Positions 33,782 to 42,616 of a DNA stretch of 64,000 nucleotides are shown piece by piece. Positions within the stretch are counted from its first letter, which is position 1. Each line of letters opens with the position of its first letter. Source of the DNA: Enterocytospora artemiae (lineage: Eukaryota > Microsporidia). The notes below the pieces were generated by a model. The model saw nothing but the letters and a program-made list of their open reading frames with translations. It made no database searches and had not been told where the DNA came from. The stretch lies in assembly GCA_038659295.1 (NCBI GenBank), contig JASNGC010000001.1, positions 496,001-560,000 of the forward strand, given 5' to 3'. Position numbers and translations under genes: made by a program.

Positions 33782-35770
33782 TCATCTTTTCATTTTGTAA
33801 ATTAGAAACTTTGTGTATTTCGAATCCTCTAACACCTTGCCTTTTATCTTATTCTTTATCAAACACTTTCTATGGTTATCCGATCGATCATATAGGTTTT
33901 GAGCAACATAATTAGCATACTTGTGAGAAATCATAGACACAACCGATGAATCGCCTTTCAAGTCAGATCTGATTATTTCGGTGAACAATCTTTCGAAAAC
34001 ATCAGAACTGCAGGTTTTTATGGTGGTTTCTATGACATTTGAAGAGTATTTTCCAAATGACAGCACATTCGCCTTCTCTATAAGATAGTTAAGAATATCG
34101 TCCGAGTAAAATTCTGTCGGTGACAGATGATTTAAGTCTAAGCTATCCGGCGATTTTAGAGTCGAGTCATCGCCACATGATTGAGATACACCAGTACAGA
34201 CACCGTTTACTTTCCACATCTTCTTTATTAGTTCCTGGATGAAATAATTTCCAAATTGATCATTTATTAGTAAATCAATATTTGTGAATATATCTCTTAA
34301 TAAAATGGATATCTGAGAGTTATTTAGATATCCCAAAATGTATTGGATGATTCTGCATCCACACTTATCAGTAGATACCTCCAAAGAATTGTTTAGTATG
34401 TATTCGGCAATCAATTGCCGTTGATAATTAAACTCAATCAGCTTCCTTAATACGTGGTTCCCAGATGAATTTTCTATCAGATCTTTAATATGGAAGACCA
34501 CCAAGTCATGGAAATAATTCGTTGTGGAGTCGCAACTACCGATATCATATGCACTGTCACTCTCACTGGTATGTTCGTCTTCAGCATGTTGACTATCTGT
34601 CTCATGCAATTTCTCAATGAGCTTTTGTATCACCCTACACCCAAACATATTTGTGGAAATCTCAAAAAACTGTGGAGAAAGTCTTTTGTTGACTTCTGCA
34701 ATTTGAGTACCAGGCAGACGCTCCAACATTTTCTGCAGAACATAGTTGCCAAATAAATTTGTGCTCAGCTCTCTGAAGAAGCCGCTTATTGAGTAATAAA
34801 ATGACAATACCTCGTCGTCAGTCCAGAATTCCATCTGGTCTTGAATAAATCTAGAACCATTTTGCTCCTTGCAGGTTAGAACACAGATGTTTCTGGAGTG
34901 AATAGACAATGCTGGCAACTTACCAGGATCACTTGCATCATGCATGGTATTTTGTTGGCCTGCAATGTTACTTTGATAAAACCGGATGACCCTGTCAATA
35001 TGTAAATTCGACATGGATGTCCGTGAGGACAACTGATGAATATATTGATACTTGGTAGTAGAGTACGCAAAACTTTCTTCTTCAAAATGCCCTATATCGC
35101 TGCTGGGTGGTTGTTGCCCTGTATTTGAACCATCATCATCCAAAAATGTATTGGACTCTCCCCTCAATACTTCACTAACATCTGATTTATGCCCAGGGGA
35201 TTTCGGTTTTGTATTTTCATTCCTGGTTGGGAGGGCCTGTGATATATCTGAACTTACATGGCCGACAGAATTCTTCTCCAGGGAAGATTTTCTGAATTGT
35301 CTCTTACTCATTGGGTCTTTAAAATTAAATATGGTTGATAGTGTCGTTGGATAATCGGAATCGATTAAGTCCAAAAGAGTTTTACTTTTGGAAAAGGTAT
35401 CCAGCAATGTTTTAAACTTTTGTGATTGATCAATATCTTTTTTAAGAAAAGAAAATTTATCACTTTCCGAAAGTGATTTGTCATTGAAGGGAACAGAATC
35501 CATCCATTTAAACCCATTAGAATGTTCCAAGACGCCCCTTGTTCCTGTGGACCTCAATACTTTGGTACCCGATAGAGTAGAACTATCATCATCGAATACA
35601 AATGCCCTTGATTCCTTATTAATTATTTGATCGGCTCCAAATTGTTTGGTTTCAAGGCTGGTGCATGTATTGCCAGTTTTGTAGTCTGCCATACCTTCTA
35701 CTAGAAGTTTGTCATCCATTAGATCAAATTCCTTCCCAGTATTTTCTTCAGCTATCTGGTCTCTTACCAT
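33782..35770 (-). CDS. Pumilio/PUF-family RNA-binding protein
   Basis: A 662-residue protein whose C-terminal half holds PUF repeats, each about 36 residues with a core such as 'LFGNYVLQKMLE', 'MFGCRVIQKLIEKL', 'SSGNHVLRKLIEF', 'KCGCRIIQYIL', 'QFGNYFIQELIKKM', 'KYSSNVIETTI' and 'KYANYVAQNLYD'. These NxxxQ, CRxxQ and SNxxE tri-residue codes recognise individual RNA bases. Some insertions (Asp/Ser-rich) separate repeats. The N-terminal half is low-complexity. PUF proteins repress or localise mRNAs through their 3' UTRs. UTRs here are apparently very short, so the sites may lie close to stops. Confidence 0.95.
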   Translation of the reverse strand: MVRDQIAEENTGKEFDLMDDKLLVEGMADYKTGNTCTSLETKQFGADQIINKESRAFVFDDDSSTLSGTKVLRSTGTRGVLEHSNGFKWMDSVPFNDKSLSESDKFSFLKKDIDQSQKFKTLLDTFSKSKTLLDLIDSDYPTTLSTIFNFKDPMSKRQFRKSSLEKNSVGHVSSDISQALPTRNENTKPKSPGHKSDVSEVLRGESNTFLDDDGSNTGQQPPSSDIGHFEEESFAYSTTKYQYIHQLSSRTSMSNLHIDRVIRFYQSNIAGQQNTMHDASDPGKLPALSIHSRNICVLTCKEQNGSRFIQDQMEFWTDDEVLSFYYSISGFFRELSTNLFGNYVLQKMLERLPGTQIAEVNKRLSPQFFEISTNMFGCRVIQKLIEKLHETDSQHAEDEHTSESDSAYDIGSCDSTTNYFHDLVVFHIKDLIENSSGNHVLRKLIEFNYQRQLIAEYILNNSLEVSTDKCGCRIIQYILGYLNNSQISILLRDIFTNIDLLINDQFGNYFIQELIKKMWKVNGVCTGVSQSCGDDSTLKSPDSLDLNHLSPTEFYSDDILNYLIEKANVLSFGKYSSNVIETTIKTCSSDVFERLFTEIIRSDLKGDSSVVSMISHKYANYVAQNLYDRSDNHRKCLIKNKIKGKVLEDSKYTKFLIYKMKR

Positions 35771-36001
35771 ATAGGAGTTTCATTGAAAAGGATAGATACT
35801 GATAAGGAGGACGGTAAAGGGTGGCATTGGACTTAAGGAGCTTGGCAAGGGGACCTGCCACTACCCTCGAGCCATACTTCCCAAACCAATCAATTGTCGA
35901 TAAGAGGCTTAATAAAAAAATGCATGAAACACCGAGGGCGATGGATGCTTAAAAGATATAAATCCTACAGTAGACACTAAAAATAGCCATTTCATAATTT
36001 A

Positions 36002-36682
36002 TTATTTCAATTTAAATGTCGTCTCGTCAAACTCTAAACCGACATGAGCATGTCCAATATGATATTTCAGCCCGTTGTTATTTTTATAAGACTTGTTGCA
36101 ACCAGGGACTTGACAGACATAAGGTCGTCTTTCGAGAGTTTTTGCCTCGGTATGTCCATGGTCCATGTGGTATCTTAGTCCATAGGAGCTGGTAAACGTT
36201 TTGCTGCAATTCTTGGCTGGACAGGTGAAGCTTTTCAGGGAAATACTACGGTTGCAGCTAACAAACAGCTCTGTATCGTTTAGAAGGGGGTATTCGTAGA
36301 GGGAATGGTATCCATAAACCAGGTTGGGGTCGTTGTTGGCGGCAGATTTGTTATGATCCCCAGCACGGTTATTCCCAAAAATAAGGATCTTATCGCTGGA
36401 TTGTCTCTCAAAACTGGACGAGATATCATAGGTTGTGCTTTGGCTGTTAAATTCGTATGAGTTCTTGCTGAATCTATCACTGTCCAGAAATGATTTTTCA
36501 GTCTCAAGTTTGTTTTCATTGAACTCGATGCTTGATCCAAAATTCATCATGTGAGACGACAGCATATCCGGATAAAAATAGTAGTTGGCCTTCATGGGCT
36601 TTTCACATTCAAACTCAATCTGAATATCATATCCCCAGTTAAACAGATTATCCATTAGTAAGTCGATTCCCTCAGGAGTCAT
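36002..36682 (-). CDS. Two-finger C2H2 zinc protein, Sfp1-like
   Basis: A 226-residue protein ending in two C2H2 fingers: CPAKNCSKTFTSSYGLRYHMDHGH and CQVPGCNKSYKNNNGLKYHIGHAH in outline, with a long linker between them. The second finger's 'KNxNGLKYHxxHGH' is characteristic of fungal Sfp1 and of the JAZF1 group. Sfp1 controls ribosomal protein genes in yeast. The N-terminal part is Asp/Ser/Asn-rich. The ATG at 36682 follows TTTTTTCCCCCAT; the frame opens upstream only through a TTG. Confidence 0.85.
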   Translation of the reverse strand: MTPEGIDLLMDNLFNWGYDIQIEFECEKPMKANYYFYPDMLSSHMMNFGSSIEFNENKLETEKSFLDSDRFSKNSYEFNSQSTTYDISSSFERQSSDKILIFGNNRAGDHNKSAANNDPNLVYGYHSLYEYPLLNDTELFVSCNRSISLKSFTCPAKNCSKTFTSSYGLRYHMDHGHTEAKTLERRPYVCQVPGCNKSYKNNNGLKYHIGHAHVGLEFDETTFKLK

Positions 36683-36862
36683 ATGGGGGAAAAAAGAGAA
36701 GCGCAAAAATGGAAAGGAGAAGGCAGAAACGATGAGTTAGGACGGCTATGCTAAGTTGTCCATCAAATTGGATGGGGGTTTACTTTGCAACCACATTAAG
36801 ACAGAACCGAAAAACCTCTTCACAACCAGATTAATTTATAGTTTGTTGTTAATTTGCTACCC

Positions 36863-37561
36863 ATGAAAACATCTTATATAAAATTGAGTGGAGACCCAGT
36901 GAAGATTCACCCAGAACCAAGAGACGAGCCCATCCTCCTATTTGATATCGACTATTGTCTTTTTGACAGCGATGCTATGTATCACTACGAAGAGGAACAT
37001 TACAAATCACTATTTTTATCACAAAGTGGTAGAAGCGAGGATGATTGGAATGAAGGAGTGAAAACAAAAAATCGTCGGGAGATGTTCCTTGAGTATCTTG
37101 GAATGCCTCCCGCAGAATTTGCCAAGGCAATGGATATTAAGTCTATGGTGTCTACATTTCTCTCAGCTAATCAAAGCTTGAACAATTTGCTTGCCGCCAT
37201 TCCCTACAAAAAGGTTTGTTTTACCAACGGCGATTTCGATCGAGCAAGCACAATACTCAGGCATCTGGAGCTGGAGAAATATTTCTCACACGTTTTCCAC
37301 GCTGATGTTGATGCACCCTTGACTTGCATCAAACCACATATGTTCTCATACCAGTTTGCAGAAGAGTCATTAAATGCTAATCCAGAAAAGTTCTACTTCT
37401 TCGATGATCGAAGGATCAATGTTGAGAATGCTATTCTAAGAAGATGGAATGGTTATCTAGTCAAAAACAATCTAGAAGAAAAGATCCGACTGGCGTTGGA
37501 AGACATTAATGTACTTAGTTCAACCGAAGTATCTACAGTATGCCAAGTATCAATGAATTAG
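36863..37561 (+). CDS. HAD-family nucleotidase, Sdt1/Phm8-like, copy 1
   Basis: A 232-residue HAD hydrolase of the pyrimidine 5'-nucleotidase (Sdt1/Phm8) type. Motif I LLFDIDYCLFDSD supplies the nucleophile and acid aspartates, motif II VCFTNG has the Thr, motif III CIKPHMF the Lys, and motif IV FFDDRRINVEN the metal aspartates. It would dephosphorylate nucleoside monophosphates. Two paralogues lie at 44470 and 45390 on the other strand. The ATG at 36863 follows CTACCC directly. Confidence 0.9.
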   Translation: MKTSYIKLSGDPVKIHPEPRDEPILLFDIDYCLFDSDAMYHYEEEHYKSLFLSQSGRSEDDWNEGVKTKNRREMFLEYLGMPPAEFAKAMDIKSMVSTFLSANQSLNNLLAAIPYKKVCFTNGDFDRASTILRHLELEKYFSHVFHADVDAPLTCIKPHMFSYQFAEESLNANPEKFYFFDDRRINVENAILRRWNGYLVKNNLEEKIRLALEDINVLSSTEVSTVCQVSMN

Positions 37562-37774
37562 TTTATCATCAATTGTTATTCAGAGTCTTTTTAATCAATT
37601 CCCATATGTAAATGATATATTTTTGCAGAGAAGTATAAAATGTTCCAAATACTAGCACAGATTTTAAATAACTATGGACAAGTATCCTATGAAGCAATCT
37701 GATATTTATGGCCGAGAGTCTCCCACTGACATGTAGTTAAACTTCTATAACAGAATTTTAACAATTCTATCCCA

Positions 37775-38956
37775 ATGAATTCTAATGGGAGCAGAGATAT
37801 TTATGAGAATGTTTCTGTACAAATAGCTGACAGTGTAGGTAATCTGTTGAAAACCACGGGTATTGAAACAAGATCGAATATAGTCTATCAAATAATTTCA
37901 GATGACTTGTATCAGAAATCTAGTCTGAAAAAATATTTAAAGCAGGGAGATTTGGAAAGTCCCCACACGCTAGTAGAAATAGACTTTCTGAGGGCACCCA
38001 AAAAGAAATCAAGAGCAGCTAGAATGAATTTTGCAGAGTTTGGAGATAATACCCTGAAGTTTGAGATTGATTTGACCGACAGAAAGAACCCAACAGAAGA
38101 TATTGACAATTCATATTTTTCTGGCAACAAGACCTTAGATGATGGAGCTGAATACAAGATCCAGACTAGTATGACAGTTCAAATTTCAAACTCTCCAATA
38201 TTTATCTATGGCGAATACATCAAACTATCAAGGAACATGACACAAACTCCTTTAAAGATCCGTGGAAGACTTTATACTGAGTCGTCTGTTTCTGATTTCA
38301 CCAAGGAATTTCAAGGATTCTACTCATCAAATCAAGTAAAGTTTTTTGCAACCGGCAGAGAAGATTTTGATGTTAGGTGCTTCGGAAGGCCTTTTGTATT
38401 AGAAGTGGCAAATCCAACAAGGAACCTAGCTGCAGGAACAGCTGCAATCAAGGAATTCATGCATGATAGATGCATGGCAGGCAAAGAACAAGAAACACTT
38501 CTTGGCTCAGCCATCGAAACGACCACCCCAGATGTGTTTATCGAAAACATTTCATTTGTTGGAAAAAGCATTAAAAAATTCATAAACATCAGCTCTTTCG
38601 ATAAAGAATACAACCTGGTGGTCTTTTCCAAGGAGCCTATAAGGTTTGAAAAAATATACGAGTTAAGTCAGAAAACACCTATCCGTGTTGTCCACAGAAG
38701 AGCAAATATTTTTAGAAAAAAAACAGTCGAAGTTATTGATACTTTGGAGTACTTTCATGATTCGAAAAATGAGCATGATAGAGGATTTTACTATCAAATC
38801 CATGTGAAGGCATCTTCAGGTACATATATAAAAGAGTGGGTGACAGGTGATTTCGGCAGAACCCAACCATCTTTAAATGCCGACATACTTTCCTTGGATG
38901 TAATTGGCATTTCAGGACCTATTTTTAACATGGATGCAGATGAGGCAGGCTTGTAG
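37775..38956 (+). CDS. PUS10: PUS10-like tRNA pseudouridine synthase
   Basis: A 393-residue protein. 'IYGEYIKLSRNMTQTPL' at 144-160 corresponds to the Pus10 'Y.KxSRxxxQTPW' motif. 'GREDFDVRCFGRPFVLEV' at 194-211 is the catalytic segment, with aspartates in the 'GREDxDVR' signature. 'QKTPIRVVHRR' and 'SSGTYIKEWVTGDFGRTQPS' are C-terminal family motifs. Pus10 makes pseudouridine 54/55 in archaeal and some eukaryotic tRNAs. The N-terminal 140 residues are a divergent THUMP-like portion. Common ascomycete models lack Pus10. The ATG follows TATCCCA. Confidence 0.93.
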   Translation: MNSNGSRDIYENVSVQIADSVGNLLKTTGIETRSNIVYQIISDDLYQKSSLKKYLKQGDLESPHTLVEIDFLRAPKKKSRAARMNFAEFGDNTLKFEIDLTDRKNPTEDIDNSYFSGNKTLDDGAEYKIQTSMTVQISNSPIFIYGEYIKLSRNMTQTPLKIRGRLYTESSVSDFTKEFQGFYSSNQVKFFATGREDFDVRCFGRPFVLEVANPTRNLAAGTAAIKEFMHDRCMAGKEQETLLGSAIETTTPDVFIENISFVGKSIKKFINISSFDKEYNLVVFSKEPIRFEKIYELSQKTPIRVVHRRANIFRKKTVEVIDTLEYFHDSKNEHDRGFYYQIHVKASSGTYIKEWVTGDFGRTQPSLNADILSLDVIGISGPIFNMDADEAGL

Positions 38957-39205
38957 TTTTGTATGGATCAATATCAATCATATCATGTGCTACAGATGAA
39001 AGTAAATTATGATAATTAAAAGATTTTAATACACTAACCCAAAGAACTATTCTGCACGGCACTCAGTGCTATTGTGATCTTGATATGTATTGAGTTAGAA
39101 AATATTATTTCGGATGTATGCTTTTCTTTTTTCTCAAGTCTCATAAAAGGTTTTATAAATAATCCCAAAACTAAAAATAATGTTCTGAAATAATTAATAT
39201 ATAAT

Positions 39206-39808
39206 TTATTGCTTGTTTTTCTCATCAACCAAATATTCCTCGAAAGCAATGCTGCTCTCAGGTCTTTGGTTGTAATAAACAAGAAGTCCCACAATAAACA
39301 CAATGATGTTAATCACATAGTAGATGAAGTCAACAAGCACCAACAAGTCGTTAATATCGCCAGTTGAATAGAACTTCAAAGCACCTACGGTAAAATTGTT
39401 GACAAACATGATCACGAATAAAGCAGTCAAAAAATACTTCCTAGTCCTGCCGGTCATAGCATAATACAAGATAAAAAATGGAACAGATATTCCTCCTAGA
39501 CCCCAAATCAAAAGGCACGCCATTTGGAACAATTCAAGTGCATCGTAACTGATGGAAAAACTAAACCTATATTGCACATCATTATCCTCTTTCGAAATAG
39601 AATCTGATGGACTTCCAGACTCAATTTTCTCATCATCGGCTTTCTCCTCTTCCCTCTTAACATTCAAATTACTCGACTCCAACTGACTATAAAATTCTTT
39701 GGAGTATTCACTTTCAAGCATACCTATTTGAGCAGTTTCTTGCAACTCTGCCACATCACTGCACATAACTACAACTCCAAACAACAATCTCGACAACTGC
39801 AACAGCAT
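39206..39808 (-). CDS. Membrane protein with signal peptide and three helices, unknown
   Basis: A 200-residue protein. It starts with a signal-like segment (MLLQLSRLLFGVVVMC), then an acidic, lumenal-type stretch (residues 30-75, EEEKADDEKIES), and then three membrane helices near 93-115, 122-145 and 153-178. It ends in a charged tail. I do not recognise the family. The frame is open to 40024, but the segment beyond is Phe/Ile-rich and AT-rich and lies upstream of a natural signal peptide, so I start at 39808, which follows AGAGGGATAAGG. AATAAA overlaps the stop. Confidence 0.65.
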   Translation of the reverse strand: MLLQLSRLLFGVVVMCSDVAELQETAQIGMLESEYSKEFYSQLESSNLNVKREEEKADDEKIESGSPSDSISKEDNDVQYRFSFSISYDALELFQMACLLIWGLGGISVPFFILYYAMTGRTRKYFLTALFVIMFVNNFTVGALKFYSTGDINDLLVLVDFIYYVINIIVFIVGLLVYYNQRPESSIAFEEYLVDEKNKQ

Positions 39809-40325
39809 CCTTATCCCTCTAAAAAATGTGAATATAAAAATAAAAAAGCATAAAGAGAATATTGATTGAGAAATTTTAAAAAAGTCCACACACAATATAT
39901 AGGGCAGTATTCCTGTTAAAATGGAATTTTTTCTCCACAAACAAATCAGTTTTTTAATTTCCAAAAATGAAATATTAGTATTTTCCAGATTGTTTTTGTT
40001 GCTGCATTTTGCAGTTTTAAACACGGATTATTGGATTGATAATATGACGCCTGTGGATAGATATTGTGTGAGGGATGTGCCTAAGGTTACGAAAATCGGC
40101 AAATATTGAGTAAATTGTTATTTAACAAACTGTGCACATAGTGCTCTCATTCAGCTGTGTGTATTTCCCACAATTAGAAGCATATCTATTGAGTATGAGA
40201 TGCTAAATTAGAGCCACGATTGTTGTTTCTAAACAGCTATTTTATTTACTATTCCTTGGTCTTTGATACTCTGTAGAATAACAAACATCTCGTAGTTATT
40301 TTTACGTATTTGTTTTTAACCCCAT
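39809..40325. other. Intergenic region, 517 bases
   Basis: A spacer between divergent genes. The frame of the minus-strand membrane protein stays open to 40024, and a short plus-strand frame exists at 39921-40109. I support neither as a gene. The start motif TTTTTAACCCC of the next gene lies at 40313-40323. Confidence 0.4.
40313..40323 (+). promoter_or_regulatory. C-run start motif TTTTTAACCCC
   Basis: An 11-base motif directly upstream of the ATG at 40326. The identical 11-mer occurs at 389-399 in front of the WD gene, and close variants sit before many starts in this window (see the finding). CCC-type start motifs are known for microsporidian genes. Confidence 0.7.
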
Positions 40326-41699
40326 ATGATTAATTTTCTTGAATTTGATTCATATAATTTTGTCTCGTCTTCAAAGTTTTTCATAAGAAATGGACTACCA
40401 ACGATTATTTCGTGTTTTGAAGTTATTCAGCTGCTGGAGATCCCACTATCAACTCTGATTCTTACAGCCTACATTTCTCACTATGTCCTCGGCTCTATTC
40501 ACAAGCCATCAATTTATTCGACGAATTCCACAATCAACTCCTTGAAAACCAACTATATTTTTCCGATTATTCTGGTCAATTATGGGGTTCTGCAGACAGC
40601 CCTGCAGCCATTCTTTCGCATAAATGTAAATAAAAACTCCTTTGAGGATAGCATCTTGGTTGAGGTTGATAGCCCGGCCAAAATATTGTTGCGAGTATTC
40701 ACTCCAATCAAAGGTATCAAAAATCATAAGCTCATTGCACGGTTTAGAGAAGCCCAGATCTTCCAATTTATTATGAAGAATATTTGTAGAATTTGTGATA
40801 GAATTTCCCCAGTCTCACTGGTATTGCCATCCGACTTCTCCAATCAGTTAAAATCGGGTATCCTTAAGCTAGACCTAAAATCAAAGGAATTAGAAGACAT
40901 CAAACTGCCTAGCCTGGTGGATTGTTTTGACAATGTTCTGATCATACATGGACTTAATGGCTCATACAAAAGCACATATGTTAGGGGAATGACAAATGCA
41001 TTTTTGAACCAAAACTATCGGGTTTTCTGCTATAATGCTAGAGGAATTCATCTGGAAAACACCTCCTCTACATTCAGCCACATTGGTCTTTCATCCGATA
41101 TTACCAAAACTGTGGAGTTCATTCTTGAAAGATACAGCGGTAGGCTGCTGGTTGTTGGGTTTTCTCTGGGTGCAAATTGGACAGCCAAAATGTGTGGAGA
41201 GTACCGGAACAATAGGATGGTCGGGGCTGTTGGGATATGCTGTCCGTTTGATTTTAATTATTTGCATCGGTACTTTCAGGGATCGACTCTCCTTAAAAAG
41301 CTGGTCAGTAGGATGATGAAGCGAGTCTATTGGATGTATCTACGTCGGGCAAGCAAAATCAACCTGAAGGGTAAGAATATTTATGAAATTGACTGCTATG
41401 TGGCAAGAATGCTAGGGTATTCCTCAGCAGACGAGTACTACGAAAAAAACAGCTGCAAGAATTTTATTGAACTGATCAAAACACCATTTTTGTTTATAAA
41501 TGCAGTCGACGATCCAATTGTTCCCGTAAATGTCATTCCAAAAGACAAGATTCTGCGAAACCCATACACAGGATTGCTTACTCTGAGGGGTGGGCACTTA
41601 GGATTTAGGTCATTCAACTTTACCAGCACCATAGAGTCCTATGTTGTACAATTTTACGAAAGGCTGTGTAAAGAGGACGTAAATGTACAAAGTGATTAA
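40326..41699 (+). CDS. Alpha/beta hydrolase, ABHD1/3 (Eht1/YheT) family
   Basis: A 457-residue protein: a hydrophobic N-terminal anchor region followed by a hydrolase domain. Family marks are HGLNGSYKSTYVRGM, 'YNARG' and the nucleophile elbow VGFSLGANW (Ser). There is then 'VDDPIVPVN' (Asp) and 'RGGHLGFR' (His). So the catalytic triad is complete. Relatives such as yeast Eht1/YMR210w act on lipid esters (ethyl esters or lysolipids). The substrate is unknown here. The first 150 residues carry an Asn-rich insertion. Confidence 0.92.
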   Translation: MINFLEFDSYNFVSSSKFFIRNGLPTIISCFEVIQLLEIPLSTLILTAYISHYVLGSIHKPSIYSTNSTINSLKTNYIFPIILVNYGVLQTALQPFFRINVNKNSFEDSILVEVDSPAKILLRVFTPIKGIKNHKLIARFREAQIFQFIMKNICRICDRISPVSLVLPSDFSNQLKSGILKLDLKSKELEDIKLPSLVDCFDNVLIIHGLNGSYKSTYVRGMTNAFLNQNYRVFCYNARGIHLENTSSTFSHIGLSSDITKTVEFILERYSGRLLVVGFSLGANWTAKMCGEYRNNRMVGAVGICCPFDFNYLHRYFQGSTLLKKLVSRMMKRVYWMYLRRASKINLKGKNIYEIDCYVARMLGYSSADEYYEKNSCKNFIELIKTPFLFINAVDDPIVPVNVIPKDKILRNPYTGLLTLRGGHLGFRSFNFTSTIESYVVQFYERLCKEDVNVQSD

Positions 41700-41755
41700 C
41701 TGGAAGATAGACATTATTGTATTGACACATTTTAGGTTGGCATATCTAAAAGCCA

Positions 41756-42334
41756 TCATTTATTAATCTTTTTTAAACTTCTGTCAACAAGTCCCTTATA
41801 TCCATCCAGTAGTTCATCTATTCTCACATCAAATCCGCCACTAACGGCTCGCAATATTGTGTTCTCACACTTCTCCAAAATAAACTTTGTTTCTTCAGAA
41901 TTGGATCGTTCTAGAAAAACTCGATTGGCTTCAATAATTTGACTTTTCAACTCATTCAGATCTCTGTAGCTTACTCCCTTGCTTCTCCTGTGGGCAATTG
42001 TTTGCTTCAACCACGATTTCTCCAGCTCGTTCTCTATTTTTTTCCCATCAAACTCCTTTAAAATCAAGACATTCTTATCACTTGCCGTCCTAAGCTCGTC
42101 AGTAACCATCATGAATTGCTGCTCGTTAGTTTTCGTCAAAATGAATATTTCATATCTTTCCGGCTTCTCCAAATTGGGAATCAAGTATAGATGGTCGGGC
42201 CTCTGATTAGTCATCAGAGAGCGAATCGACTTGAACATGCCGGTGCATGTGACGACGGAATACTTGCTTTGGAAATGCAGTTCTATCTGTGGAAGAAATT
42301 TTACAGCTCCCTCAATTAGCAGAATTACTGGCAT
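41756..42334 (-). CDS. Hypothetical protein downstream of tRNA-Leu
   Basis: A 192-residue protein that I do not recognise. The first half is beta-rich ('PDHLYLIPNL', 'YEIFILTKT'), the second half alpha-helical and charged. The same frame continues through the tRNA gene to 42481, so its start must lie downstream of the tRNA; the ATG at 42334 is the first. It has no C-run start motif, unlike most genes here. AATAAA lies at the end, overlapping the last codons and stop. Confidence 0.6.
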   Translation of the reverse strand: MPVILLIEGAVKFLPQIELHFQSKYSVVTCTGMFKSIRSLMTNQRPDHLYLIPNLEKPERYEIFILTKTNEQQFMMVTDELRTASDKNVLILKEFDGKKIENELEKSWLKQTIAHRRSKGVSYRDLNELKSQIIEANRVFLERSNSEETKFILEKCENTILRAVSGGFDVRIDELLDGYKGLVDRSLKKINK

Positions 42335-42373
42335 CGTCAAAAAAACCGCGGTTTTCACAAATAAGAGCCAAAA

Positions 42374-42455
42374 TATCAAGAACGGGATTCGAACCCGCGC
42401 CTCCTGAGAGACCGCGACCTGAACACGGCGCCTTAGACCACTCGGCCATCTTGAC
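42374..42455 (-). tRNA. tRNA-Leu (anticodon CAG)
   Basis: An 82-base type II tRNA. The acceptor stem pairs GTCAAGA with TCTTGAT (one G-U), the discriminator is A, the D stem GCC/GGC and the anticodon stem CCGTG/CGCGG close a 7-base loop TTCAGGT, giving anticodon CAG for the CUG codon. A long variable arm (about 13 bases) fits leucine. The T arm has GCGGG-TTCGAAT-CCCGT. No intron in the loop and no encoded CCA. It lies 40 bases upstream of the gene starting at 42334. Confidence 0.95.
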
Positions 42456-42616
42456 TGCGGTCTCCGATATTTAATCTTCAATCATTGACTGGTTAAACTC
42501 TTGGGCACCGTTTGGTTATTTTGTGTTTCATATTTGTGTATAGCACAGTAGTTTGTCAATTTCTTGTTTCAAATCAAAACACCCTTGTAGATAAAAACAT
42601 AAGGCTCCTTGAGTCT

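Noticed and set aside
39809..40024. 72-residue extension of the minus-strand membrane protein
   Set aside because: It would bury an apparent signal peptide inside the protein.
42335..42481. Extension of the minus-strand protein through the tRNA
   Set aside because: The extra residues are a translation of the tRNA-Leu gene, whose cloverleaf is complete.
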